The position numbers and the translations under genes were made by a program. A stretch of DNA of 64,000 nucleotides from Planctomycetota bacterium (GTDB taxonomy: Bacteria > Planctomycetota > UBA1135 > GCA-002686595), in assembly GCA_014238415.1 (NCBI GenBank), contig JABABA010000016.1, positions 1 through 64,000 on the forward strand, written 5' to 3'. The number at the start of each line of letters is the position of its first letter. Within the stretch, counting starts at the first letter, position 1. Below are positions 1-8,774 of this stretch, one piece after another. The notes beneath the pieces were generated by a model. It did no database searches. It saw nothing but the letters and a program-made list of their open reading frames with translations, and was not told where the DNA came from.

Positions 1-88
1 CCGACCGTCACAGAGCAGGCGCTCACGAGGGATGTGACTATTGGTTCAGACTACAGGGCGGCCGGGGGGGGTACAAGAACATGCCGCC

Positions 89-1450
89 CTACAGGAAACT
101 CAGTTCCAAACCACCCGAGGTGTTCGACGTCACTGCAACTCCGTTGGTGTCCCGGTACCAGAGCTGGAAATACCAGACATCCCCGGGCTGCAGCAGGATC
201 AGCTGGGGCAGGGCTCCCAGGTCGGGAGAGAAACTGACAGAGCCTGTGGCCCCCGAGGCCAGCACCTGGCCTCCATCGAGAGGATTGTTCAAGCGCACGA
301 TCGGGGTTCCGAGACACAGGATGCCCTCGCTACCACCGAAAAGGTCGACCGAGTCCGTGCTGGCACTCATCAAGAAGTAGCCCAGTTGGTTCAAAGGCAG
401 GCCGTCAGCTTCGAGGAGAAGGTTGTTGTCCGTGATCACAAGCGACCCGCTGGCCCGGATTTCCACTGCATTCCCGAGGGAATTGGCGTGGGCTGCGCAG
501 TACTGCACGCCAAGCCCGGGGCAAGTAGGCAACACCGCGCCCAGGTCCGCCAGACTGCCGTCGCAATCGAGGGAAAAACTAGGATCTCCAGCGTCGATGC
601 AGGGGGAGCCAACAAGCAGGGAGAAGTCATAGCTGCCAGCGCCAGCGAAGAGTGGATCAGCGTTGAGGTTGCCCGCTCCCGCGTAGCCACCCTGTACATC
701 GCTGTGGTCCACATAGGCCGCGGTGCCCTGATTGTAAGGAGCCGAGAATGCGCCGATCTGATTGCCAGCATTGCCCCAGACAATCGAGTGGCTCACCCAG
801 ACCTGACCGAAGTTGGCCATCGAAACACCCCCTTGATGTCCAAAGAAGTTGTCGCTTGAGTTGCCGTGGATCGTGCACTGCTCGAGAGTCATCTCACCAT
901 GATGGTCGCAGAGTGTCGCGCCACCAGACGCCCAAGCCCGGTTATTGGCAATCACACTGCGCCGCACGGTCACATGGGTTCCATCCCCACCGGAATAGAT
1001 GCCACCAGCGAAGGTACCCGTTCCCCAGGCGTTGTCCACCAGCACACAGTCCTCGACTTCAAGGCGCGAGCCGCTACCGGCAAATACAGCGCCGCCGTAG
1101 TAGTCATAGCCATAGCTGGAGGGAAACGGCCGCCCGGCCCCGTGGGTCAGGGTGAAGCCCTCCACTCGGGTACCTGCGGGTACGGCATCAGCAAGGATGA
1201 CCGTTGTTCCAAACCCCGCCCCGTCGATGACCGTTGCCGCCGCCCCGTCGAGGCCGATCAGTTCAAGGCGCTTGCCGAGCAGATCAATCACCTCATGGTA
1301 GGTCCCAGCCTCCACCAGGATCCGATCCCCATCGACGGCTCCAGCCACAGCGGCCTGGATGGAGCCCCCACTGGAAACAATCCAATCGGTTGCGAGGGCC
1401 TGGGGACTGAGGATCAGGGCAAGGGCGAAAGCGCTGAGAGTCTTCTTCAT
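89..1450 (-). CDS. secreted right-handed beta-helix protein with shared C-terminal surface domain
   Basis: The start is placed at an ATG giving a 453-residue protein with a clean signal peptide (MKKTLSAFALALIL..., cleavage near the A-L-A-T at residues 19-22); the frame stays open 58 codons further upstream but that part has no coding character. Residues about 25-290 carry pectate-lyase/NosD-like features: GDRILVEAGTYHE, repeated G-G and N-N turns, and phrases such as VEDCVLVDN, VRRSVIANN and LEQCTIHGN that mark successive beta-helix coils. The last 130 residues are a separate domain with YC...NSLG, ILCLGTP and FQLWYRD motifs, also present at the ends of the two proteins at 49.1-51.8 kb. Function is not known; a surface or extracellular adhesin or polysaccharide-binding role is an inference. 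It ends in SFL rather than the Cys-Pro end of its relatives. It diverges from argR across 207 bp. Confidence 0.8.
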   Translation of the reverse strand: MKKTLSAFALALILSPQALATDWIVSSGGSIQAAVAGAVDGDRILVEAGTYHEVIDLLGKRLELIGLDGAAATVIDGAGFGTTVILADAVPAGTRVEGFTLTHGAGRPFPSSYGYDYYGGAVFAGSGSRLEVEDCVLVDNAWGTGTFAGGIYSGGDGTHVTVRRSVIANNRAWASGGATLCDHHGEMTLEQCTIHGNSSDNFFGHQGGVSMANFGQVWVSHSIVWGNAGNQIGAFSAPYNQGTAAYVDHSDVQGGYAGAGNLNADPLFAGAGSYDFSLLVGSPCIDAGDPSFSLDCDGSLADLGAVLPTCPGLGVQYCAAHANSLGNAVEIRASGSLVITDNNLLLEADGLPLNQLGYFLMSASTDSVDLFGGSEGILCLGTPIVRLNNPLDGGQVLASGATGSVSFSPDLGALPQLILLQPGDVWYFQLWYRDTNGVAVTSNTSGGLELSFL

Positions 1451-1608
1451 GACGAGAATGAGGGTTCGAGAGAAAGAGGGAGGCAGGCCGGAGAGACCCG
1501 CCGGACCCAAGACCAAACGACAGGGTCCAAGAATGAGACACGGTCTTTTGGATCGAAGGCCGCCGCGGGGAGATCCGCATATTTCTTCGCATTCCCTCAA
1601 CTCAGCGC

Positions 1609-1637
1609 TTGAAATGCGCTTCATGATCGCATAAAAT
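1609..1637 (+). promoter_or_regulatory. sigma-70-type promoter of the arg operon with an ARG-box-like site
   Basis: A -35 hexamer TTGAAA (1609-1614) and a -10 hexamer TAAAAT (1632-1637) are 17 bp apart, close to the sigma-70 consensus, 20 bp before the argR start. A 14-bp inverted repeat, TGAA-N6-TTCA (1610-1623), overlaps the -35 and has the spacing of the outer half-sites of the ARG box (TGAAT-N4-ATTCA), although the inner bases are GC-rich. The position suggests autoregulation by ArgR; that is inference. Confidence 0.55.
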
Positions 1638-1657
1638 TACCACCAAGGAGCATATTC

Positions 1658-2101
1658 ATGCAAGCCCCCACCCGCAACCAGCGCCATCTGGCGATCACCG
1701 CCCTGCTCAATCGGGGGCCCGTTCCGAGCCAGGAGGCTTTGGTGCAGGCCCTTTCAGACCAGGGCATGGGGGTCAATCAGGCCACCCTTTCCCGTGACCT
1801 GAAGAGCCTGGGGGCGGTCAAGGGGCCCGGCGGGTATCAGCTGGTCACGATCCGGCCCATCGGGGCGGGGGCTCTGGCGGAGGCGGTCGCTGACTGGATG
1901 ACCTCCATGGCAGTGGCCCTCAACCAGGTGGTGCTCAAGACACCGCCGGGTGGAGCTCAGCCCCTGGCGATCGCCCTCGACGGGGCGCGCCTGCCGGGCA
2001 TGCTCGGCACCCTGGCGGGAGACGACACGGTGCTGTGCGTCTTGAAGGACGAAGCGGCGGCCAAGGAGCTGGGTCTCAAGCTGAAGGAGATGGTGCTGTG
2101 A
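1658..2101 (+). CDS. argR: arginine repressor ArgR
   Basis: This 147-residue protein has the ArgR layout. Residues 1-60 form a winged helix-turn-helix with the recognition stretch QATLSRDL (41-48), and residues 75-147 form the oligomerisation and arginine-binding domain with the GDDT motif at 121-124, where the aspartates contact the arginine ligand. A good Shine-Dalgarno AAGGAG lies 7 nt before the ATG. It is the first gene of the arginine operon and directly follows a strong promoter, so it probably controls its own operon. Its TGA stop overlaps the GTG start of argC. Confidence 0.93.
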   Translation: MQAPTRNQRHLAITALLNRGPVPSQEALVQALSDQGMGVNQATLSRDLKSLGAVKGPGGYQLVTIRPIGAGALAEAVADWMTSMAVALNQVVLKTPPGGAQPLAIALDGARLPGMLGTLAGDDTVLCVLKDEAAAKELGLKLKEMVL

Positions 2102-3093
2102 ACGGAACAACCAGGAAACGCGTGGCAGTCGTGGGCTCACGGGGCCTCGTGGGTCAGGAGCTGTGCTCACTCCTGCTGCGGCACCCTGCCGTGGAGTTGA
2201 GTCACTGCTGGAGCACCCAGGAACCAAGCGAGGACAACAGCAACCCGGTCCCCGGCGCTCCAGCAATCCAGGCCTGGAACGGAGGCGCTGGGGTGGACGC
2301 GGTCCTGCTGGCCACCCCCCATGGCGCGAGCGCGCAACTGGCGGCCGAGGCCCTGGATCAAGGCGCTGTGGTCATCGATCTGTCGGGCGACCTGCGCATC
2401 AAGGACCTGGGGCTTTGGGAAGCGACCTACGAACAGACCCACCCCTGCCCGGGCCTTGTGGACATGGCGGTCTACGGCTTGACCGAATTGGCCAGGGACG
2501 AGATCAAAAACGCACAACTGATCGCCAACCCCGGCTGCTATCCCACTTCAGTCCTGCTGGGGGTCAAGCCCCTGGTGCAGGCGGATCTGCTGCAACCGGA
2601 CGCCGCCCTGATCAGCGACTCCAAGAGTGGCGTCAGCGGCGCCGGAGCCAGCCCCAAGGCCAGCACCCACTACGCCAATGTGCACGAGAACTTCTACGCC
2701 TACGGGGTCGGCAACCACCGCCACGCGCCGGAAATCCAGGCCCACCTGGGCGGACCCAAGATCATGTTCGTGCCCCACCTCCTGCCCTGCTTCCGGGGCA
2801 TCCTTTCCACCATCTACGTGCAGCCCAGAGAGGGCCTTGGGATGAAAGAGATCCACGCCGCCCTGAGCGAGCAGTACACACAGGAGCCCTTCGTACGAGT
2901 GCTTCCCGCGGGCGAACAGCCCAGCCTGCACGCGGTGCAGAACACCAACAACTGCCTGCTGGGAGTCGCAAGGGTTTCATCCGGGGTGGTCATCACCTCG
3001 GCCATCGACAACCTGCAAAAGGGCGCAGCCGGACAAGCCCTGCAGAACATGAACCTGGCCCTCGGCCTCCAGGAAAGCGAGGGCCTGCTCTAA
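2098..3093 (+). CDS. argC: N-acetyl-gamma-glutamyl-phosphate reductase ArgC
   Basis: ArgC reduces N-acetylglutamyl phosphate to the semialdehyde with NADPH, the third step of arginine synthesis. The 331-residue protein starts with the nucleotide-binding VAVVGSRGLVGQEL (residues 9-22) and has the catalytic cysteine in NPGCYPTS (Cys147). The start chosen is the GTG that overlaps the argR stop (GTGA), 8 nt after an AAGGAG inside argR; an upstream ATG in the same frame lies well inside argR and would add 21 non-homologous residues. The length is close to the usual 310-350 residues. It is followed after 3 nt by argB. Confidence 0.93.
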   Translation: MNGTTRKRVAVVGSRGLVGQELCSLLLRHPAVELSHCWSTQEPSEDNSNPVPGAPAIQAWNGGAGVDAVLLATPHGASAQLAAEALDQGAVVIDLSGDLRIKDLGLWEATYEQTHPCPGLVDMAVYGLTELARDEIKNAQLIANPGCYPTSVLLGVKPLVQADLLQPDAALISDSKSGVSGAGASPKASTHYANVHENFYAYGVGNHRHAPEIQAHLGGPKIMFVPHLLPCFRGILSTIYVQPREGLGMKEIHAALSEQYTQEPFVRVLPAGEQPSLHAVQNTNNCLLGVARVSSGVVITSAIDNLQKGAAGQALQNMNLALGLQESEGLL

Positions 3094-3096
3094 GCC

Positions 3097-3924
3097 ATGC
3101 GCATCCTGGTCAAGATCGGAGGAGCCCATCTCAACGACGCCAACCCCATCGCCCAGGCGGTGGGTGCCGCCCGCGCTGTGGGCCATCAGATCCTCCTGGT
3201 GCACGGGGGCGGCGATCAGTTGCGGGACTGGTCCCAGCAACTGGGGCGCGACGATCAATACGTGCAGGGCCTGCGCGTGACCGACAGAAAAACCGCGCGC
3301 CTGGTCACGGCGGTGCTGGGAGGCGAAGTCAATTGCGAAATGGTCAAGACCTTTTGCGCCCAGGGCATTCCCGCCGTGGGCCTGACCGGCGCGGATGCAA
3401 ACCTGTTCAGCGCCGAACCCAGGCAGTCTCCAAAGGGACTGGGTTTTGTGGGAGAGATCAGCTCCGTGCGACCCGAGCTGCTTGAGACCCTGCTGGCCGC
3501 CGACATGACGCCCCTGATCGCTTCGATTGCACCCAGGATCGGGGCATCAGAGGAACCCTTCTACAACATCAACGCGGACGAAGTGGTCGGCCCCCTGGCC
3601 CAGGCAATCGGCGCCCAGGCGATCCTCTTCTTGACTGCCGTGGAAGGCGTACAGAACGCCGACGGCAAGACCATCAAGAACCTGGACAAGGATCAGGCCC
3701 GGGACCTGACCGAGGCCGGCGTGATCAAGGGCGGCATGCTGCCCAAGACCAGAGCGGGCTTCGCGGCCCTGGACGCCTGCCCGGACGCCCTGGTCAAGAT
3801 CGCACCAGCCATGGGGCCGGAATCGATCCTGGCGGCCCTTGGAGAGAAAACCGGGACCAGTTTTGTCTCGTGCAAGAACAGCGCCCAGTCTTTTCCCACC
3901 CCAGCCCTCGGAACTCCGTCATGA
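3097..3924 (+). CDS. argB: acetylglutamate kinase ArgB
   Basis: ArgB phosphorylates N-acetylglutamate with ATP, the second step of the pathway. The 275-residue protein shows the amino-acid-kinase fold signatures: an N-terminal KIGG (Lys6), HGGGDQ (36-41), the substrate-binding YNINADEVVGPLAQ stretch, LFLTAVEGV, and the GGMLPKT near the C-terminus. The N-terminus lacks the extra helix typical of arginine-sensitive hexameric enzymes, so it is probably not strongly feedback-inhibited (inference). The last 20 or so residues (after FVSCKN) look like an unconserved tail. Its TGA overlaps the argD ATG. Confidence 0.92.
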   Translation: MRILVKIGGAHLNDANPIAQAVGAARAVGHQILLVHGGGDQLRDWSQQLGRDDQYVQGLRVTDRKTARLVTAVLGGEVNCEMVKTFCAQGIPAVGLTGADANLFSAEPRQSPKGLGFVGEISSVRPELLETLLAADMTPLIASIAPRIGASEEPFYNINADEVVGPLAQAIGAQAILFLTAVEGVQNADGKTIKNLDKDQARDLTEAGVIKGGMLPKTRAGFAALDACPDALVKIAPAMGPESILAALGEKTGTSFVSCKNSAQSFPTPALGTPS

Positions 3925-5141
3925 TCCCCACCATGGACGGCGCCAACACACAGAGTTTCAGCAGCCACCTGCTGGCCACCTACAAGCCCAAGGAAACACA
4001 CTTTGTGCGCGGAGAAGGCTGTCACCTGTGGGATCAACAGGGCCGGCACTGGATCGATGCTGTGGCAGGCATCGCAGTCAACGGACTGGGACACAACCAC
4101 CCGCGGCTTGTGGCGGCCATCAGCGAGCAGGCCACCGACCTGCTGCACGTCTCGAATCTCTACAGCCACCCGGCTGGTGAAGAGCTGGCTGCGAAACTCT
4201 GCGAGCTGACCCACATGCAGGCTGTGTTCTTCTCCAACTCAGGGGCGGAAGCCAACGAGTGCGCTCTCAAGATCGCACGCAAGGCGGCCTGGCTCCACAA
4301 CCAGCAGGATCCAAGCAACCAAAGAGGCAGTCACTTCGTGGCTCTCACGGGCAGCTTTCACGGCCGCACCCTGGGCAGCTTGAGCGTGACCAGCACGCCG
4401 CGCTACCGCGAACCCTACGCGCCCCTGCTCGAGTGCCTCTTCGTGACTCCCGAGGACAGCGCCGCACTGGAAGAGGCCCTGGCCAGCAAACCCGCCGCCT
4501 TTATTCTTGAACCGATCCAGGGGGAAGGGGGCCTGGTCTCCCTCAGCAAAGAATACCTGCAGGCGGCCCGAGAACTCTGCACAGCCAGCGGCACCATCTT
4601 GATCCACGACGAAGTCCAGTCCGGCTGCGGCCGCACGGGTACTTTCCTGGCAGCCATGGACGCGGGTGCAGAAGCGGACATAGTCACCCTGGCAAAATCC
4701 CTGGCCGCGGGCCTGCCCATGGGCGCGACCCTGGTCAATGAAGACCTGAAGGGAGTCCTGGAACCGGGCGACCACGGTTCAACCTTTGGCGGCGGTCCCC
4801 TGGCCAGTCGCGCGGCTCTGGTGTTCCTCGACGAGTACCAGAACGGTCTGGCCAAAAACATCAGCGCCCGCTCCGAACAGCTCACCCAAGGACTCGACGC
4901 CCTGGTGCGGTCAAGTCCCCTTGTCAGAGAACGACGGGGACGGGGCCTGATGCAGGGCCTTCTGATTCCCGATCGCGCCGCCGAATGCGAAGCCAGGGCC
5001 TTCGAGGCAGGCCTTTTGGTGGGCACCTCCGCTGGCGATGTACTGCGCCTGGTGCCCCCCTATGTGCTCAGCGCCGAAGACACCGACTCCATCCTCGACC
5101 TGCTGCAATCCGTCCTTGTTTCCATGTCCAAGCAATCATGA
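3921..5141 (+). CDS. argD: acetylornithine aminotransferase ArgD (class III PLP)
   Basis: ArgD transfers an amino group from glutamate to N-acetylglutamate semialdehyde, making N-acetylornithine. The 406-residue protein has class III aminotransferase marks: SNSGAEANE (106-113), SFHGRT (145-150), the PLP-phosphate and ring contact HDEVQSG (229-235) and the Schiff-base lysine in TLAKSLAAGLP (Lys259). The start is the ATG of the ATGA overlap with argB, because upstream codons in this frame fall inside argB and are not conserved. The operon setting favours acetylornithine as substrate over related omega-amino acids; some ArgD enzymes also act in lysine synthesis. Confidence 0.92.
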   Translation: MIPTMDGANTQSFSSHLLATYKPKETHFVRGEGCHLWDQQGRHWIDAVAGIAVNGLGHNHPRLVAAISEQATDLLHVSNLYSHPAGEELAAKLCELTHMQAVFFSNSGAEANECALKIARKAAWLHNQQDPSNQRGSHFVALTGSFHGRTLGSLSVTSTPRYREPYAPLLECLFVTPEDSAALEEALASKPAAFILEPIQGEGGLVSLSKEYLQAARELCTASGTILIHDEVQSGCGRTGTFLAAMDAGAEADIVTLAKSLAAGLPMGATLVNEDLKGVLEPGDHGSTFGGGPLASRAALVFLDEYQNGLAKNISARSEQLTQGLDALVRSSPLVRERRGRGLMQGLLIPDRAAECEARAFEAGLLVGTSAGDVLRLVPPYVLSAEDTDSILDLLQSVLVSMSKQS

Positions 5142-6133
5142 CCGACTCCATTTCGACCCCCTTCCCCCACCACGATCTGCTCAGCCTGGCTTCTTGGAGC
5201 GGTGAGGACATCTTGCGCGTGTTCCAGTTGGCCCGCGCCATGAAGGCTGATCCGGCCGAGTACAAGGGCGTTCTGGCGGGCAAACGCCTGGCCCTGATCT
5301 TCGAAAAGGACAGCCTGCGTACGCGCTTCACCTTTGATCTGGGCATCCAGGACCTGGGGGGCAGCGCGGTTTATCTGGACCATCGTCACGAGCGTCTTGG
5401 CGCGCGGGAATCCGTGCCCGACATGGCCAAGAACCTGGAACGCTGGGTCGATGTGATCGTGGCGCGGACCTACCGCCACCGGCATGTGGGCGAACTCGCG
5501 ACCCACGCGAGCGTGCCCGTCATCAATGGTCTCTCGGACCTTCTGCATCCCTGCCAGGCACTGGCGGACCTGCTCACCCTGCACGAGAAATGGGGCCCGG
5601 ATCTACCCGGCAAGAAGTTTGTCTACGTGGGCGACGGCAACAACACCTGTCACAGCCTGCTGCACGCAGCGCCCAAGCTGGGGCTGAATGTGACGGTCGC
5701 CACGCCCCAGGGCTACGAGCCCAACTTCAAAGTCATGGAAAGCGCCCGGGCCGCCGCATCGGAGTATGGGGTCACCCTTGAGCACAGCTCCAATCCACAG
5801 CAGGCAGTCATGGGCGCCCACGCGGTCTACACCGATGTGTGGGCTTCCATGGGCCAAGAGGACGAAACAGAAGAACGCGCGGCGGTCTTCCATGATTTTC
5901 AGGTCAACGAGGCCTTGATGGCGGAGGCCCAGGACGACGCCTACTTCATGCACTGCCTGCCCGCCCACCGGGGACAGGAAGTCACCGCGGCGGTGCTCGA
6001 CGGACCCAACTCCATCGTCTTCGACATCGCCGAGAATCGGCTGCACGCCCAAAAGGCCGTGCTGGCCCTTTTGCTCTCGAGCACAATCCAAGCGGATGCC
6101 AAACAGCAACAGACCATAGGAGCCAACGCATGA
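5138..6133 (+). CDS. argF: ornithine carbamoyltransferase ArgF
   Basis: This enzyme makes citrulline from ornithine and carbamoyl phosphate. The 331-residue protein has the carbamoyl-phosphate loop as SLRTR (59-63, where the classical motif is STRTR), HPCQALADLLT, the ornithine-side DVWASMGQE loop and the catalytic HCLP (272-275). The SLRTR variant also occurs in N-acetylornithine carbamoyltransferases, but the SMG loop and the HCLPAHRGQEV stretch are those of ornithine enzymes, so I favour ArgF. The start is the ATG overlapping the argD stop (ATGA). The stop overlaps argG in the same way. Confidence 0.88.
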   Translation: MTDSISTPFPHHDLLSLASWSGEDILRVFQLARAMKADPAEYKGVLAGKRLALIFEKDSLRTRFTFDLGIQDLGGSAVYLDHRHERLGARESVPDMAKNLERWVDVIVARTYRHRHVGELATHASVPVINGLSDLLHPCQALADLLTLHEKWGPDLPGKKFVYVGDGNNTCHSLLHAAPKLGLNVTVATPQGYEPNFKVMESARAAASEYGVTLEHSSNPQQAVMGAHAVYTDVWASMGQEDETEERAAVFHDFQVNEALMAEAQDDAYFMHCLPAHRGQEVTAAVLDGPNSIVFDIAENRLHAQKAVLALLLSSTIQADAKQQQTIGANA

Positions 6134-7380
6134 ACGCCCCCGCCCACAACAACCGCATCGTGCTGGCCTACTCAGGCGGGCTCGACACTTCGATCATCAT
6201 TCCCTGGTTGACCGAACGCGGCTGGGAAGTGCATTGCCTGGCCGGTGATGTGGGCCAGGGTCCCGAGGAGTTGGTCGGCCTCGAAGAAAAAGCCGCTGCC
6301 ACGGGAGCCGCCTCCTGCAAGGTGGCCGACCTGCGACATGCCTTTGTCACCGAAACGATTTTCCCGGCCCTGCGGGCGCTTGCGATCTACGAGGGCAAAT
6401 ACCTCCTGGGTACTGCCCTCGCGCGCCCGGTCCTGGCCCGGGCCCAGGTGGAGTACGCCCGCGAAGTCGATGCCAGCGCAGTTGCCCACGGCTGCACCGG
6501 CAAGGGCAACGATCAGGTGCGTTTTGAATTGGTCTACCAGGCCTTTGCCCCGGATCTCGCCATCGTGGCGCCCTGGCGCGACTGGGACATTGTCAGTCGC
6601 GAAGACGCCATCGACTACGCGGCCGCCAAACAGATTCCGATCACCGCCACGCGCAAGAAAATCTACTCCCGGGACCGCAACCTCTGGCACATCAGCCACG
6701 AAGGCGGAGCGATCGAAAACCCCGCCACGCCTGCCCCCGTGGATGCCTGGATGATGACCACCGATCCCGCAAAGGCGCCGGACGAGGCCGAGCAGGTGAC
6801 CATTGGTTTCAAGAGCGGCATACCCGTGACCCTCAACGGTCAGGAACTCGCTCCCCTGACTCTCATCGAAAACCTGAACCAGCTCGCCGGAGCCCATGGG
6901 GTCGGGCGCGCGGACATCATCGAGAACCGTCTGGTGGGCATGAAGAGCCGGGGACTGTATGAGACCCCGGCGGGCACGGTGCTCTATGAAGCCCTGGGCC
7001 AACTACGCGCCCTGTGCATGGAACGGGAGACCCTGCGCCTGGCCGAAGAACTGGGCCCCCAATACGCGCGCCTGGTCTACAACGGCCAGTGGTTCCACCC
7101 TGCCCGGGAGGCCCTGGATGGTTTCTTCAAGACGGCCATGGACGCGGTCACAGGCAGCGTCACCATGCGCCTTTGGAAGGGAACCCAGACCAGCATCGGA
7201 GTGGAAGGGCCCGGCTCCCTCTACCTGGAAGATCTGGCCAGCTTCACCATGGGCGGGTCCTTTGACCCCAAACATTCCGAGGGCTTTGTACGACTGTTCG
7301 GCTTGCCGGGCACAGTGGAACGCAGCGTGCGCTCCAAGAACATGCCCCCAAAGAAACCCCAACGCGCTCCCCTGTCATGA
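6130..7380 (+). CDS. argG: argininosuccinate synthase ArgG
   Basis: ArgG condenses citrulline and aspartate with ATP to argininosuccinate. The 416-residue protein has the PP-loop AYSGGLDTS (13-21), the HGCTGKGNDQVRFE stretch that binds citrulline and aspartate, and the KSRGLYETPAGT signature. The length is normal for the family. It starts at the ATG overlapping the argF stop, and its own stop overlaps argH (ATGA), so translation along the operon is probably coupled. Confidence 0.95.
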   Translation: MNAPAHNNRIVLAYSGGLDTSIIIPWLTERGWEVHCLAGDVGQGPEELVGLEEKAAATGAASCKVADLRHAFVTETIFPALRALAIYEGKYLLGTALARPVLARAQVEYAREVDASAVAHGCTGKGNDQVRFELVYQAFAPDLAIVAPWRDWDIVSREDAIDYAAAKQIPITATRKKIYSRDRNLWHISHEGGAIENPATPAPVDAWMMTTDPAKAPDEAEQVTIGFKSGIPVTLNGQELAPLTLIENLNQLAGAHGVGRADIIENRLVGMKSRGLYETPAGTVLYEALGQLRALCMERETLRLAEELGPQYARLVYNGQWFHPAREALDGFFKTAMDAVTGSVTMRLWKGTQTSIGVEGPGSLYLEDLASFTMGGSFDPKHSEGFVRLFGLPGTVERSVRSKNMPPKKPQRAPLS

Positions 7381-8774
7381 CTGCCACCAGACTCTGGGGA
7401 GGCCGCCAGAGCGGCGCCCTCAACCCGGCCTTTGAGGCCTTCAACCGCAGCCTGCCCTTCGACCAGCGGCTGGTGCAGGAGGACATTGCTGGATCCATTG
7501 CATGGGCCAAGGCCCTCAAGCAGGCCGGAGTCTTGAACAGCGCCGATACCGAGACCCTGATCGAAGCCCTGCAGCAACTGAGCCAGGAAGTCAGCCAGGA
7601 CCCGGCTGCGCTCGATGCCTCCCAGGCAGAGGATGTGCACGCTTTTGTGGAGCAGGCCCTGATCCAAAAGGTCGGAGAGGTGGGCAAGCGCTTGCACACG
7701 GGACGCTCCCGGAACGATCAGGTGGCCACGGACATGCGCCTCTATGTGCGCAAGGCCGGTGCGGAACTCGACCAACAACTCAAGAGTTTGATCGAGGCCC
7801 TCGTCCAACTTGCCGAGCGCGAAGTGGACACGGTCCTGCCGGGCTACACGCACCTGCAACGGGCCCAACCCATCAGCGCGGGACACCATGCCCTTTGCTA
7901 CGTGGAAATGCTGGGGCGTGATGCGGGTCGCCTCAAGGATGCTCTTCTGCGCCAGGACACATCGCCCCTGGGCTGCGGCGCCCTGGCGGGAACCGCCTTC
8001 CCCATCGACCGCGAGGCACTGGCCAGGAGCCTGGGCTTCGCCAGCGCCTGCGCCAACAGCCTGGACGCCGTGGCCAGCCGCGACGGACTGCTGGAACTGG
8101 TTTCTGCCTGCAGCACCACCATGTTGAGCCTGTCGCGCCTGGCCGAGGACTGGATCTTCTTTGCCTCCCAGGAAGCCGGCTTCCTCACGCTCTCCGATGA
8201 AGTGACCACGGGTTCCTCGCTCATGCCCCAGAAGAAAAACCCCGACGCCCTGGAACTGCTGCGCGGAAAAACCGCACGGGTCCTTGGTGCCTGGACCACC
8301 CTGGCCAGCCTGCAGAAAGGCCTGCCTCTGGCCTACAACAAGGATCTGCAGGAAGACAAGGAAGCACTCTTCGACGCCCTGGACACGACCTCCGCCTGCC
8401 TGCAAGTGGCCAGGGTGTGCGTCGGTGCAGCCAGCTACGACCGTCAACGCTGCCAGCAGGCCTGCGCCGAGGGACACCTGGACGCCACCGATCTGGCGGA
8501 CCTCCTGGTGGACGCCGGGGTGACTTTTCGGGATGCCCACCACAGGATCGGAGTGCTGGTTTGCGCAGCCGACGAGGGGGGCTTTGAGTTGAGCAAGCTC
8601 CCCCCGGACCTCTTTGGGAAACACCTGCCGGAACTGGCACACCTGGATCTTGCGGCTGAACTTTCCCCCACCCAAATTCTGGAGCGCCGTTGCGCTTTGG
8701 GAGGCACCGCCCCCAGCCGCGTGAAGCAGGAGATCGAAGGATGGAAGACACGCCTCAAGTCCTGGAACAACTGA
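7377..8774 (+). CDS. argH: argininosuccinate lyase ArgH
   Basis: ArgH splits argininosuccinate into arginine and fumarate. The 465-residue protein shows the fumarase/aspartase superfamily motifs: LHTGRSRNDQ (106-115), THLQRAQP (158-165) and the flexible catalytic signature GSSLMPQKKNPD (279-290). It begins at the ATG overlapping argG. Its last 34 nt overlap the start of the acetyltransferase gene in another frame, so the two proteins are separate here, unlike the ArgH(A) fusions known from Vibrio and Moritella. Confidence 0.95.
   Translation: MTATRLWGGRQSGALNPAFEAFNRSLPFDQRLVQEDIAGSIAWAKALKQAGVLNSADTETLIEALQQLSQEVSQDPAALDASQAEDVHAFVEQALIQKVGEVGKRLHTGRSRNDQVATDMRLYVRKAGAELDQQLKSLIEALVQLAEREVDTVLPGYTHLQRAQPISAGHHALCYVEMLGRDAGRLKDALLRQDTSPLGCGALAGTAFPIDREALARSLGFASACANSLDAVASRDGLLELVSACSTTMLSLSRLAEDWIFFASQEAGFLTLSDEVTTGSSLMPQKKNPDALELLRGKTARVLGAWTTLASLQKGLPLAYNKDLQEDKEALFDALDTTSACLQVARVCVGAASYDRQRCQQACAEGHLDATDLADLLVDAGVTFRDAHHRIGVLVCAADEGGFELSKLPPDLFGKHLPELAHLDLAAELSPTQILERRCALGGTAPSRVKQEIEGWKTRLKSWNN

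Noticed and set aside
41-859. Long plus-strand frames antisense to the beta-helix gene
   Set aside because: They are typical shadow frames in GC-rich DNA with no family motif.
89-1624. A longer beta-helix gene starting at 1624
   Set aside because: The extra 58 residues have no signal-peptide character and would run towards the argR promoter; a normal signal peptide begins at 1450.
5138-6133. N-acetylornithine carbamoyltransferase instead of ArgF
   Set aside because: The SLRTR loop alone is not decisive; the SMG loop and HCLPAHRGQEV match ornithine enzymes.
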